DNA of 64,000 bases from a virus. The notes below the pieces were generated by a model, which worked only from the letters and a program-made list of their open reading frames with translations, was not told the origin of the DNA and did not search any database. The position numbers and the translations under genes are program-made. Of the stretch, positions 34,731 through 43,435 are shown piece by piece. Location of the stretch: positions 1 to 64,000 of the IMG/VR virus record IMGVR_UViG_3300025122_000009; one strand, given 5' to 3'. Positions within the stretch are counted from its first letter, which is position 1; each line of letters starts with the position of its first letter.

Positions 34731-34742
34731 AACTAATTATAA
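34731..34742 (+). promoter_or_regulatory. AACTAATTATAA motif before the tail sheath gene
   Basis: This 12-base word occurs identically at 39592 before another tail gene and resembles CACTATTTATAA at 28759 and 37801. It lies ~55 bases before the sheath start, in a 107-base gap that also contains two ribosome-site-like AAGGAG words (34741, 34781). A late promoter is likely but unproven. Confidence 0.4.
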
Positions 34743-34796
34743 GGAGAAATTATTGTAAATAAAGCTATTAGTTGCAGTTAAAAGGAGAACAACAAG

Positions 34797-37760
34797 ATGT
34801 CAATTAAGCAATTTAAATTTGTATCCCCGGGTGTTTTTGTCAACGAGATTGACAATTCTTTTCTTCCGGAGATCCCAGACAAGGTTGGCCCTGTCGTCAT
34901 CGGCAGAACAGAGCGCGGCCCTGCGATGGAGCCTTATAAGGTTAATTCTTTTGCGGAATTTGTAAATGTTTTCGGCAATCCTATTCCCGGCGGCTCGGGC
35001 AAGGATGTATGGAGATACGGAAACTACACTTCTCCCACCTATGCAGCTTATGCTGCTCAAGCTTATTTGCGAAATAGCGCTCCTGTTACTGTTGTTCGCC
35101 TATTGGGCGATGCCAATCCCGGCGCCACCGCCGCATCCGGAAAAGCTGGGTGGAAAACCAATCACGCATATAATAGCTTCGTCGGCGGCGGCGCATTTGG
35201 TCTGTGGATAGCCCCCTCGTCTTCCCTCCAAGACAACATTACCGGCACTTTAGCCGCTGTTTGGTATATGGACAGAGGGTCGATCTACTTGAGTGGCACT
35301 AGAGCAGATGAGGGCGATGGCGCCGCAGGCGCCGCCCACGGACAGGGGGTGGCTGTAAAGAGCAGCAATTCCCCCTATGGGTTTAAAGCGATGGTTTATC
35401 AAGGCCCTGCCGGCGTGCACTCGGCCAACGCCGACCTGGCGACCGAGTTTAATTTTAACCCCAATAGCAGCAAGTTCATTCGTAAGGTTTTTAACACTAA
35501 TCCTACTTTGACAAATACTAATATTGGGCCATCGACTACAACAACCGCATCTTATTGGCTTGGCCCGACGTATGAGAACTGGCTTGGTAATCCCTACGCG
35601 GGTCACAACGTCACCTCCTCTGTCGGTTCTTATTGGGGAGTTATTTTACCCTTGAGAAACGCCGCTGAGAGCGTAGACGAATCGGATAACCAAGTGCAAA
35701 TGACCACAGCCCAAACTGATTGGGTTTTCTCGCAGGATTTGGGGCAAGGTCCGAGCGCGACTGGTTCATATACATATGGCCAGATGCAAAATTTATTTAA
35801 ATTTTATGCGTTGAATAGCGGGTTGTGGGAAGGACAGCGGTTTAAGATCGCGATTCAAGATATTAAAGCTTCGACTAATAGTGCCTATCCTTACGGATCG
35901 TTTTCGGTTGTTGTTCGGAACGCGAAAGACAGCGATTCTGCGATTGAATATATAGAAAGATTTTCTCAATGTAGTTTAGATCCCCAATCCCCCAATTATA
36001 TAGCTAGAAAAATTGGGGATGTTTATAAGGTATGGAACTACGAAGAAGGAAGATACAGGGAGTACGGAAACTACAAGAATCGTTCAAAATATATCCGAGT
36101 TGGAATGAACGAGCAAGTAGATGGCGCCTTTACAAACGAAATGTTTTTGCCTTGGGGATACCGGGGGCCAACCAAATATGGGCCCTGGTTCTTTTTGAGT
36201 GGTGGGGTGGATGCATTTACAACTGCGGGGGGTAGTACCGCAACGACGGTACCTGTCACGGGCGGCCAGACCGTTGCGGGCGAAGCTGAAGGTTGGACTG
36301 GTATCGATGGTCAGTTAATCTCGTATACCCCCCGCGTTGCCGCCGGGGCACAATCAATCATGTTTGTGACTCCTTCGATCTTGGCTCGAACTTCTAGCTT
36401 GACAGCACCGAATCCTTCTAAGGCATATTGGGGTGCCACGGCTCAAGTTCATGGCAAGCCAGCAGAATTTGATTATAATTGGTACGACTATGTGCGCGCC
36501 CTGAACGCGAATGTTGTGGGAGCACAACATTCGGAAACCCATGCGATGTTTAGTGCGCTGACAAGATCATTTATATTTAGTTTGGATGACTTATCTGCTT
36601 CGGTTAATTATGCCGGAGGTCCCGGACAATCAACCACTTCTCAAGTAAATGATATGGGATGGCAACAAGGTGCTCGTGCGAAAGGAGTGTCCTATCGCGG
36701 AACCGGATCGTATAGCGAACTTTTGAAGCGTGGATTCGACCAGTTTGTGATACCTCTTTACGGAGGTGCTAATGGGCTTGACATTCATGAAATGGATCCA
36801 TTTAGAAACAGTAAGATGGGTGCCACGAGTGTTAACGAGACCACAAGCTATGAATATAATAGTATTAAAAGGGCCATTGAATCGGTGACCGATCCCGAAG
36901 TGGTAGATTGCAATATTATCACGATGCCGGGTCTTACACTTCCAGGGTTAAACCAGAGGTTGCTACGCGCCGCTGAATCCCGAGCGGATTCTTTGGCTGT
37001 TATCGATCTTCCTGGTGGCTATCAGCCAAAAACTGAAGCAGTTGGTAGCGAGCAAGATAGAATGGGCAGTATAGATGGCGTAATCCAGGGACTCGAAGAC
37101 ATGCAAGAAAATACGAGTTACGGATGTGCGTATTACCCATGGGTTCAGATAAGAGACCCACAAAATAATGCTATGTTTTGGGCACCACCATCTATTGCTG
37201 CGTTGGGAGTTATGGCCAATACCGAAAAGAAAGCGGAATTGTGGTTTGCTCCTGCGGGCTTTAACCGAGGAGGATTAACAATTGGCGCAGCGGGCATTCC
37301 CATTACCAATGCACGCACAAAGCTTTCTTCAAAGGAGAGAGATAAGCTGTATGAGGCCAATATTAATCCTATTGCGTCTTTCCCAAGTGAAGGTCTTGTG
37401 GTCTTTGGCCAGAAAACTTTACAGGTTCAGACGTCAGCATTAGATAGAATTAATGTGCGTCGTCTCATGAACTTCATTAAGAAAGAAGTATCACGCATGG
37501 CGGCCACTGTGTTGTTTGACCAAAATGTGCCGGCTACTTGGAATCGCTTCTTAAGCAAAGTTAATCCATTCTTGAGATCTGTTAAAGCTCGTTTTGGGTT
37601 GCAAGATTTTAAAGTTGTTTTGGATAGCACTACTACAACTCCGGAGTTGATTGATAGAAATATTATGTATGCTAAGATTTTCTTGAAACCAACACGAGCT
37701 ATTGAGTTTATTGCTATTGACTTTAATATCTCAAATAGCGGAGCGGCGTTTGCCGATTAA
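34797..37760 (+). CDS. Tail sheath protein (gp18-like)
   Basis: This 987-residue protein starts QFKFVSPGVFVNEIDNSFLP, the typical sheath opening (SPGVxxxExD). It ends with the conserved C-terminal core (NVRRLMNFIKKEVSRMAATV, VLFDQNVPATWNRF, and a final strand IEFIAIDFNI). T4 gp18 has 659 residues; the excess lies in the variable middle domains exposed on the sheath surface. It forms the contractile cylinder around the tube. A 15-base-pair hairpin ends the transcript after the stop. Confidence 0.95.
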   Translation: MSIKQFKFVSPGVFVNEIDNSFLPEIPDKVGPVVIGRTERGPAMEPYKVNSFAEFVNVFGNPIPGGSGKDVWRYGNYTSPTYAAYAAQAYLRNSAPVTVVRLLGDANPGATAASGKAGWKTNHAYNSFVGGGAFGLWIAPSSSLQDNITGTLAAVWYMDRGSIYLSGTRADEGDGAAGAAHGQGVAVKSSNSPYGFKAMVYQGPAGVHSANADLATEFNFNPNSSKFIRKVFNTNPTLTNTNIGPSTTTTASYWLGPTYENWLGNPYAGHNVTSSVGSYWGVILPLRNAAESVDESDNQVQMTTAQTDWVFSQDLGQGPSATGSYTYGQMQNLFKFYALNSGLWEGQRFKIAIQDIKASTNSAYPYGSFSVVVRNAKDSDSAIEYIERFSQCSLDPQSPNYIARKIGDVYKVWNYEEGRYREYGNYKNRSKYIRVGMNEQVDGAFTNEMFLPWGYRGPTKYGPWFFLSGGVDAFTTAGGSTATTVPVTGGQTVAGEAEGWTGIDGQLISYTPRVAAGAQSIMFVTPSILARTSSLTAPNPSKAYWGATAQVHGKPAEFDYNWYDYVRALNANVVGAQHSETHAMFSALTRSFIFSLDDLSASVNYAGGPGQSTTSQVNDMGWQQGARAKGVSYRGTGSYSELLKRGFDQFVIPLYGGANGLDIHEMDPFRNSKMGATSVNETTSYEYNSIKRAIESVTDPEVVDCNIITMPGLTLPGLNQRLLRAAESRADSLAVIDLPGGYQPKTEAVGSEQDRMGSIDGVIQGLEDMQENTSYGCAYYPWVQIRDPQNNAMFWAPPSIAALGVMANTEKKAELWFAPAGFNRGGLTIGAAGIPITNARTKLSSKERDKLYEANINPIASFPSEGLVVFGQKTLQVQTSALDRINVRRLMNFIKKEVSRMAATVLFDQNVPATWNRFLSKVNPFLRSVKARFGLQDFKVVLDSTTTTPELIDRNIMYAKIFLKPTRAIEFIAIDFNISNSGAAFAD

Positions 37761-37771
37761 TTAAAAAAATG

Positions 37772-37807
37772 AATAGTGGAGTGGATATTTTAATCCACTC
37801 CACTATT
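37772..37807 (+). terminator. Perfect 15-bp hairpin after the tail sheath gene
   Basis: AATAGTGGAGTGGAT (37772-37786) and ATCCACTCCACTATT (37793-37807) pair without mismatch around a six-base loop ATTTTA. The tail behind it is AT-rich (TATAATA) rather than a pure T-run. It probably ends or attenuates the sheath message or protects its 3' end. Its right arm is also part of the promoter-like word at 37801. Confidence 0.8.
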
Positions 37808-37812
37808 TATAA
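37801..37812 (+). promoter_or_regulatory. Possible late promoter CACTATTTATAA before the tail tube gene
   Basis: Identical to the word at 28759. It lies 28 bases before the tube start and begins inside the right arm of the sheath hairpin, so one short sequence may both end the upstream message and start the downstream one. Confidence 0.5.
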
Positions 37813-37839
37813 TACACTTCAGTAAGGAGACATAATGAA

Positions 37840-38436
37840 ATGGCAGGTTTTTGGACAGACATAAATATTGAACCAAAAAGAGCGTATAGATGGTTGGCGT
37901 ACATCGGAGGAATGGACCCCTTTCTTTGTAAGAAATTTACAAAGCCGAAGGTAACAATTAGTGAAACTTCACACAAGTTTCTTAATCATACTTTTTGGTA
38001 TCCCGGTCGAGCGGAATGGGATACGGTCTCCTTTACACTTGCTGACCCCGTTAATCCCGATGCTGCTGCCATTATGTTTGGCAAACTGATGATGTCTGGG
38101 TACAAATATCCAGACAACTTTAGCAATAGCGTGTCCACCATTTCCAAAGCCAAGTCCACAGCAGGACTTGGTGAAGTGAGAGTGGTCCAGTTGGGTTCTC
38201 AGGCATCTAGTGCTGATAATGCCAACCCCATTGAACAATGGACGTTGGTTAATGCCTGGATCAAAGACATCGGGTTTGGCGAACTGGATTATGAATCTGA
38301 AGATATGGTTAACATTGAAGTGACTTTGCGGTATGATTATGCTGTGTTGGATCCATTTGATCCGGAAACCGCCGCCAAGGACCAAGATGGGGCTCCGGCT
38401 CCGACACCCCAACAGTTAGCTGATACTTTGGGTTAA
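37840..38436 (+). CDS. Tail tube protein (gp19-like)
   Basis: This 198-residue protein follows the sheath gene, as in T4. It has the tube-protein pattern: KRAYRWLAYIGGMDPFLCKK at the N-terminus, FLNHTFWYPGRAEWDTVSFT (the loop before the conserved W-D-x-V-x-x-T-L strand), and a long strand LVNAWIKDIGFGELDYESED followed by NIEVTLRYDYAVL. It polymerises into the inner tube through which DNA passes. Length is close to T4 gp19 (163) plus an extended acidic tail. Confidence 0.92.
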   Translation: MAGFWTDINIEPKRAYRWLAYIGGMDPFLCKKFTKPKVTISETSHKFLNHTFWYPGRAEWDTVSFTLADPVNPDAAAIMFGKLMMSGYKYPDNFSNSVSTISKAKSTAGLGEVRVVQLGSQASSADNANPIEQWTLVNAWIKDIGFGELDYESEDMVNIEVTLRYDYAVLDPFDPETAAKDQDGAPAPTPQQLADTLG

Positions 38437-38467
38437 CAGAATTTTAGGAGAAACAAATAGGTGATAT

Positions 38468-39346
38468 ATGGCGATTCGAAACAACGAAGAAAGAATGGGA
38501 GCCCGACAGCGAAATAGTGGCGACCCACCCCCCCTCCAAGTAGAAGACCAAAAAGTAGAAAACACAAAGGAGGCACCCCCGCCTCCCATCGCTTTTTCAA
38601 CCCCAACAGAATTTGTAGACCTACCTTCAAAGGGAATGTTCTATGCCGAGGGTCACCCACTCCATGGGAAGGATTCAATTGAAATTCGTTACATGACAGC
38701 GAGGGACGAGGATATTCTAACCTCTAAATCCCTTTTGAAAAAGGGAATAGCTATTGACAGGCTATTGCAAAATGTTATTGTTGATAAGAATGTTGAAGTT
38801 GAACAGTTATTGATTGGCGACAAAAATGCCTTAGTGATTGCTGCAAGGATTACGGGGTATGGTGCGGATTACAGCACGAAGCTTATGTGCCCTGCTTGCG
38901 GCACCCATACCCAGACATCTATTGATCTGGGAGAAGTACCCCATGCAGAGGTAGAGTTCCCAGAAGAGGTGGATCGCACAGCAAACGGGACATTTATAAT
39001 TATTCCTCCTCGTACCGAAGCACAGGTGGAAGTAAAATTGTTAACAGGGGTAGATGAGAAAAAGTTGGCTAAAACAATCGCGTTTAAAAAGAAGAAGAAC
39101 CTTCCCGAGTCTACTCTAACAGATCAACTTAGATTGAGCATCGTATCAGTAAACGGAACAAAAGAACCTAATATGATTAATCTTTTTATTGGTGCGTTGC
39201 CCGCTTCAGACGCTCGTTATATTCGCGATCTTTATTCAAAAATCATGCCGAATGTAGATATGAAACATGAATTCGAATGTCCTGCCTGTGGTTATGAACA
39301 GGAAGCGGAGGTGCCGTTCACAACGGACTTTTTTTGGCCTAAGTGA
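38468..39346 (+). CDS. Baseplate / tail-assembly protein, gp26-like, with zinc knuckles
   Basis: This 292-residue protein contains VDLPSKGMFYAEGHPL and IEIRYMTARDEDILTSKSLL, the hallmark of the T4 gp26 baseplate family (LPSkGxFY..., RxMTxxDE). Two cysteine knuckles (LMCPACGTHTQ and FECPACGYEQE) suggest bound zinc. In T4, gp26 takes part in baseplate hub formation. Its 3' end contains a run of seven T (39329-39335), after which a +1 shift would enter the following frame. The Pro-rich N-terminus (~40 residues) looks disordered. Confidence 0.85.
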   Translation: MAIRNNEERMGARQRNSGDPPPLQVEDQKVENTKEAPPPPIAFSTPTEFVDLPSKGMFYAEGHPLHGKDSIEIRYMTARDEDILTSKSLLKKGIAIDRLLQNVIVDKNVEVEQLLIGDKNALVIAARITGYGADYSTKLMCPACGTHTQTSIDLGEVPHAEVEFPEEVDRTANGTFIIIPPRTEAQVEVKLLTGVDEKKLAKTIAFKKKKNLPESTLTDQLRLSIVSVNGTKEPNMINLFIGALPASDARYIRDLYSKIMPNVDMKHEFECPACGYEQEAEVPFTTDFFWPK

Positions 39347-39557
39347 TAAGTACATCGAACATGTTTATGAACAATTTTTTGTCCTCAAATACCACGGAGG
39401 ATGGAGTTTCTTTGAGGCATACAATCTTCCGGTGAAGTTGCGTAGCTGGTTTTTACTTCGTTTGCAGAAGCAGTTGGAACAGGAAAAGCAGCAAATGGAT
39501 GAGGCATCCAGAAAAGCTAAGAGCAAAGGTGGCTCTCGTTCCCTCCCGCGCCGATGA
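39294..39557 (+). CDS. Small baseplate/tail assembly protein, start unclear, possible +1 frameshift product
   Basis: The convincing part is SDKYIEHVYEQFFVLKYHGG through EAYNLPVKLRSWFLLRL and a basic tail, resembling small tail-assembly proteins encoded after gp26-type genes. The frame lacks a start with a ribosome site near the homologous part: ATG 39294 and ATG 39267 lie inside the preceding gene, and the residues they add (MNRKRRCRSQRT) are the out-of-frame shadow of its zinc knuckle region. A +1 shift on the T7 run at 39329-39335 would join it to the gp26-like protein instead. Real coding is likely; the mode of expression is uncertain. Confidence 0.6.
   Translation: MNRKRRCRSQRTFFGLSDKYIEHVYEQFFVLKYHGGWSFFEAYNLPVKLRSWFLLRLQKQLEQEKQQMDEASRKAKSKGGSRSLPRR
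39329..39335 (+). other. T7 run, possible frameshift site
   Basis: The gp26-like frame reads GAC TTT TTT TGG CCT AAG TGA here. Skipping one base gives TTT TTT GGC CTA AGT GAT, entering the next gene's frame just before its conserved part. The upstream frame ends nine bases after the run. Programmed shifts between tail-assembly genes are common in long-tailed phages, though not described for T4 itself to my knowledge. Confidence 0.45.
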
Positions 39558-39591
39558 TAAATTAAACATTCCTTCCTTATTTTAATACAAT

Positions 39592-39603
39592 AACTAATTA
39601 TAA
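39592..39603 (+). promoter_or_regulatory. AACTAATTATAA motif before the next tail gene
   Basis: Exact copy of the word at 34731, about 30 bases before ATG 39634 and just upstream of TTGGAGGAGAAATA. It probably serves the tape-measure operon as a late promoter. Confidence 0.4.
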
Positions 39604-39633
39604 TGAACCACTATATCCGTTGGAGGAGAAATA

Positions 39634-39999
39634 ATGGACAGTAAGATGCCTGATGAAACCCCTATTGTTATTGACTTGAGCGCAGCTAATAAAGTTGAGG
39701 TTAGTGAACGCCTCAACTATTTACAGAAGTTGGCTATTTCATCCCCCGAATTTTTGGGCAGTTGGATAGGCAGTATTATGCATCGTATGTTCGGGGGCCC
39801 TGCGATTCCCGTTACCGTGCGCGGCACTCGTTCCCAGATTAAAACTTTCGCCAATACCCTCCAAAAAGAAAAGCGTTATATTGAGAATTATAATAAATAT
39901 GGTTTAAATGATCCCAATACTTATAAATCCAAGGCTAAACTCCAAAATGCTGTCTCTAAATTTGAGCGAGCAACGGGTATAAGGTGGCCCTTCAAATAG
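39634..39999 (+). CDS. Hypothetical tail protein (121 aa)
   Basis: ATG 39634 follows TTGGAGGAGAAATA. The protein is soluble and helical; blocks are SSPEFLGSWIGSIMHRMFGG and a basic C-terminal half (FANTLQKEKRYIENYNKYGL). Lying immediately before the tape-measure gene, it is probably a tail-assembly or tape-measure partner. Conserved-looking but family not recognised. Confidence 0.65.
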   Translation: MDSKMPDETPIVIDLSAANKVEVSERLNYLQKLAISSPEFLGSWIGSIMHRMFGGPAIPVTVRGTRSQIKTFANTLQKEKRYIENYNKYGLNDPNTYKSKAKLQNAVSKFERATGIRWPFK

Positions 40000-40013
40000 A
40001 GAGGAATCTATAG

Positions 40014-43000
40014 GTGACGAACGGACCACAAGACGAAGCTGCTGCTCAAAGAGCCGCCGATTTAGCCGCCCTTAATTTGGAACGCGCTAAGGCGCTATCT
40101 AAAATAAACGCAGAAAATCTTACCTTAGCGGAAGCCGCACAGAAAGCCAACGAAGGCACTATTAGAGCGCTCGAAAGACAGACTATGCACATGGAGCGTG
40201 AACTAGAACTGGCCATAGAGAAGGGCGACAAAGACCAAGACGAACTTGACGCCCTCCTAAAAAAAATCGATGCCAACAAAAGACTTGTGGGTCTGGCCCA
40301 GGATAATTTAGACCTTGCCAATAGGCGCGTTGAAGCACAAGGCAAACTACGCGATATAGGTGGGGACATTTTACGCTCTAGTATGGGTATTAATACTGCC
40401 TGGAAAGATAGTACAATGTTGGGCACCCTGGTATCCGCCGCCGAGTCTGGAGAAGACTTTGCTGATAACTTAAATCTAATTGCTGATGGCTTCGAAGATA
40501 TGATACAGCCTCTCAACGTTGCGGGGATGGCTATTACCAAATTATTTGACACAACCAAACAGATGGTGTTGAGCCTCGACGGCGCTTTCGCTTCTTTCAA
40601 CGCAGCAACTGGCCAAGCCGGAAAATATAATGAAACAATTGTTGCAACAGCCGATGCGGCAGCGAAGTTTGGCATAGATGCCGCCGGTGCTGGCGAAGCC
40701 GCACAAGCGCTTTTCGTAAACATGTCGAGCTATACAGATCTTGCCCCCGACGTAGCAGCCCAATTGGGCACAACGGCTGCCGGCTTGGAGAAAATGGGGT
40801 TTGGGGCAGCCAACGCCGGCAAAATAATGGATCACGCCATGAAGGGGTGGGGCATGAGCGTTGGTGAGGCCGAACAAATGACAATGGACTTAGCAGCATC
40901 GGCCCAAGCCCTGGGCATGGATATAACACAATATGGAGCCCAATTTCAGACCGCCATGAAAGAGCTGGGCAAATATGGGCCTGAAGCCGTAGACATATTT
41001 AAGGATTTGGCCGCTGTTTCGAAAACGGCGGGTGTTGAAATGGATACGCTAATGGGAATAGCTGATCAGTTTGACACCATCGATAAAGCGGCAGAGGCAT
41101 CCTCCAAACTTAATATGATTATGGGAGGAAATTTATTTAACAGCATGGAACTGTTGAATTTAAAAGAGCATGAAAGAATAAAGGTAGTCCAAAAGCGTAT
41201 TGCTCAATCGGGTCGTTCGTGGTCAGCGATGGATCAACATGAAAGACAGGCTCTGGCGGCCACTCTTCAAATTAGCGATATGGCGGAAGCCAATAGACTC
41301 TTCGGCATGAGCGCTTCGGCTTATGAAGAAAACGCCAAGAAATCGGCAGAAGCTACAATGCATCAAGAACAATTGGCAGAAGCTACTAAAGCCTCTACGT
41401 CCATGGGAGAGAAGTTTGCCCTTATTATGGAACGAATGGCTATTGGAGCGTCGTTTATTGTCGAGGGAATTAATTGGATTCTAGATGGGCTCTTAGAGTT
41501 GGGCGACGCGGCAGGATGGATACTATTTGGCGTATTGATTCTCGGGCTCTGGGCGCTCTCGGCTGTAATAAGAATTGTCGCAAAGAAAATGGGCCAATAT
41601 ATAGGGGAAGGGATGGGCGAAGCCATTCGGGGTGTAATGGACGCCACCGGTGAGGGAGCAGAGCAGCTAGGGGAGAGTATTCAAAAAATGGGACAATCTA
41701 TTCGAGCCGTCTGGCCTTCCATTTTGGCCATCGGCGCAGCTTTCTTGATGATGGGGCTCGCTCTCTTTTTGGTTGTATATGGTATTGTGCTCTTGGCCCG
41801 GGCCATAGGTGAATTATCGGGTGGTCAAATGTTCTTATTGGCAGGGATACTTATTGGAATTGGGGTGGGGCTATATTTTGCCATTCCCGCGTTACTTTCA
41901 TTTGCCGCAGCGTCTGCGGCATCCGCCGTCCCCATTCTTATGCTAGGAGCCGCTTTTGCCCTCTTCGGCCTCGCTGTATTATTGGCCGGTGTGGGATTAT
42001 GGATTGTAGCTAATGCTATTCTAATGTTGGTACCCCATGTCGCTTCCGTTTTCCTTCTGGTGGTTGCTTTGGGACTTTTAGCAGCCGTATTGTGGGGCCT
42101 TTCTCTAGTTGCCTTTCCTATTTTCTTGGGCATGATCCTCATCTCTAGTGCTTTGGTGATACTAGGGGTGGGTATTGCAGCTGTCGCCATACCCATGATG
42201 CTTTTCTCGTTGGCTGTTACCATGTTGGCGGCTGGTATAAAGGCCATGGCCGCCGGGATGTGGGCCTTTGCGGACGCTCTCTTCGCAATTGTTCCTCTGA
42301 TCCCACAGGTAATGTTACTCGCAGGCTCGATGATGCTTCTGGGAATGTCTGCCATGCTATTGACTGTGTTTGGACCTTTAGCTGGAATTGGACTCGGAAT
42401 TATGGCGCTTGGTGTAGGGTATCTGGCCGCTGCTTTGTTGCTGATTAAGACCAAAGATCTTATAGCATTGGGAGTAATAATGACAGGCTTTGCTGCAGCT
42501 GCCAAAAATATGGATAAGGTAAAGTCGGCTGCGGGTTATATTGATGATATGAACGACTCTCTACTAGATGGTCTCCCCGTTTATGAAGACGCGATTCCTC
42601 TCCTAGCCATGCTTGGAACTTCTTTCGTTACTTTTGGTGGGGATGTATTAATGGGGGTGGCGGCTCTAGAATTATTTGGTGGTGTGTTATCATTTCTTAC
42701 CCCAATAATGGAACTTTTCACGCAAACTTTTGACCATTTGGCTTTCGCAGTACTGCCACAATTTTTTAGCATGACTCCGATGTGGCTTGAGTTGGCTGCG
42801 GTATGGCTTACTTTCATGCCTATTGCTATGATGTTGGCCGCCGTTATACGAGAATTCGCGCTGTGGAGTATGATTGCTGCGTATGGCATGATGTCGCTGG
42901 GGGCCTCACTATTTTGGGCCGGGGCAGCTATCAATAGTATTCAGGCGGAGACCCTCAACGCGCTAGCGGAATTTTTCAAGGCCCTCGTTTTAGCTCTTCA

Positions 43001-43415
43001 AGGCGGTATTGCAGGGATGATGGACGACATTAGTTGGTCGTTGTGGCAAGTTAGCTGGGCGACCAATTTGCTTGATGAATCCGCGACGGCTAGTTTGGGG
43101 CACATGTTTCATGGATTGGCAGTCGCGTTCCCGGAAATTGCTAAACCAGAGGCCCCGGAGCAGTTGGAAAAAGTAGTTCAAGCGCTAAATTCGGTAGAAA
43201 CTTCATGGATGGATAAAATTGGCGACGTGCTTGATCCCTTCGGTATTTACGGAGGCATTTTTGATGCGATGACTGGTGGGGGTGGTAAAAAAGAAGCTGC
43301 TGCAGGAACCGCCGGCGCCGGTAACCAGACCATTATATTAAAGGTGGATGGCCGAGAATTGGGTAGGGCCGTAACTAAGTCACTAAACCAAGTGAACAAC
43401 TTGCAGCTAGGGTAA
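40014..43415 (+). CDS. Tape measure protein with long hydrophobic core
   Basis: This 1,133-residue protein starts with GTG 40014. The first ~480 residues are charged helix (coiled coil near residues 15-110). Residues ~490-820 contain many hydrophobic segments (LFGVLILGLWALSAVIRIVA and others). The C-terminus ends GRELGRAVTKSLNQVNN, the DGRExGRA(V/I) tail common in phage tape measures. It sets tail length during tube assembly and is thought to leave with DNA and help cross the inner membrane. In T4 the equivalent (gp29) is 590 residues, so this is a large non-T4 type. A long tail is expected. Confidence 0.85.
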   Translation: MTNGPQDEAAAQRAADLAALNLERAKALSKINAENLTLAEAAQKANEGTIRALERQTMHMERELELAIEKGDKDQDELDALLKKIDANKRLVGLAQDNLDLANRRVEAQGKLRDIGGDILRSSMGINTAWKDSTMLGTLVSAAESGEDFADNLNLIADGFEDMIQPLNVAGMAITKLFDTTKQMVLSLDGAFASFNAATGQAGKYNETIVATADAAAKFGIDAAGAGEAAQALFVNMSSYTDLAPDVAAQLGTTAAGLEKMGFGAANAGKIMDHAMKGWGMSVGEAEQMTMDLAASAQALGMDITQYGAQFQTAMKELGKYGPEAVDIFKDLAAVSKTAGVEMDTLMGIADQFDTIDKAAEASSKLNMIMGGNLFNSMELLNLKEHERIKVVQKRIAQSGRSWSAMDQHERQALAATLQISDMAEANRLFGMSASAYEENAKKSAEATMHQEQLAEATKASTSMGEKFALIMERMAIGASFIVEGINWILDGLLELGDAAGWILFGVLILGLWALSAVIRIVAKKMGQYIGEGMGEAIRGVMDATGEGAEQLGESIQKMGQSIRAVWPSILAIGAAFLMMGLALFLVVYGIVLLARAIGELSGGQMFLLAGILIGIGVGLYFAIPALLSFAAASAASAVPILMLGAAFALFGLAVLLAGVGLWIVANAILMLVPHVASVFLLVVALGLLAAVLWGLSLVAFPIFLGMILISSALVILGVGIAAVAIPMMLFSLAVTMLAAGIKAMAAGMWAFADALFAIVPLIPQVMLLAGSMMLLGMSAMLLTVFGPLAGIGLGIMALGVGYLAAALLLIKTKDLIALGVIMTGFAAAAKNMDKVKSAAGYIDDMNDSLLDGLPVYEDAIPLLAMLGTSFVTFGGDVLMGVAALELFGGVLSFLTPIMELFTQTFDHLAFAVLPQFFSMTPMWLELAAVWLTFMPIAMMLAAVIREFALWSMIAAYGMMSLGASLFWAGAAINSIQAETLNALAEFFKALVLALQGGIAGMMDDISWSLWQVSWATNLLDESATASLGHMFHGLAVAFPEIAKPEAPEQLEKVVQALNSVETSWMDKIGDVLDPFGIYGGIFDAMTGGGGKKEAAAGTAGAGNQTIILKVDGRELGRAVTKSLNQVNNLQLG

Positions 43416-43435
43416 ATAAAGGAGGGTAGTGAAAA

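Noticed and set aside
39267-39293. ATG 39267 as start of the small tail gene
   Set aside because: It has no ribosome site and its first residues are the shifted reading of the preceding zinc knuckle.
41825-42505. 226-codon open frame on the - strand opposite the tape measure gene
   Set aside because: Ala/Ile-rich shadow of the hydrophobic core; the + strand gene is well supported.
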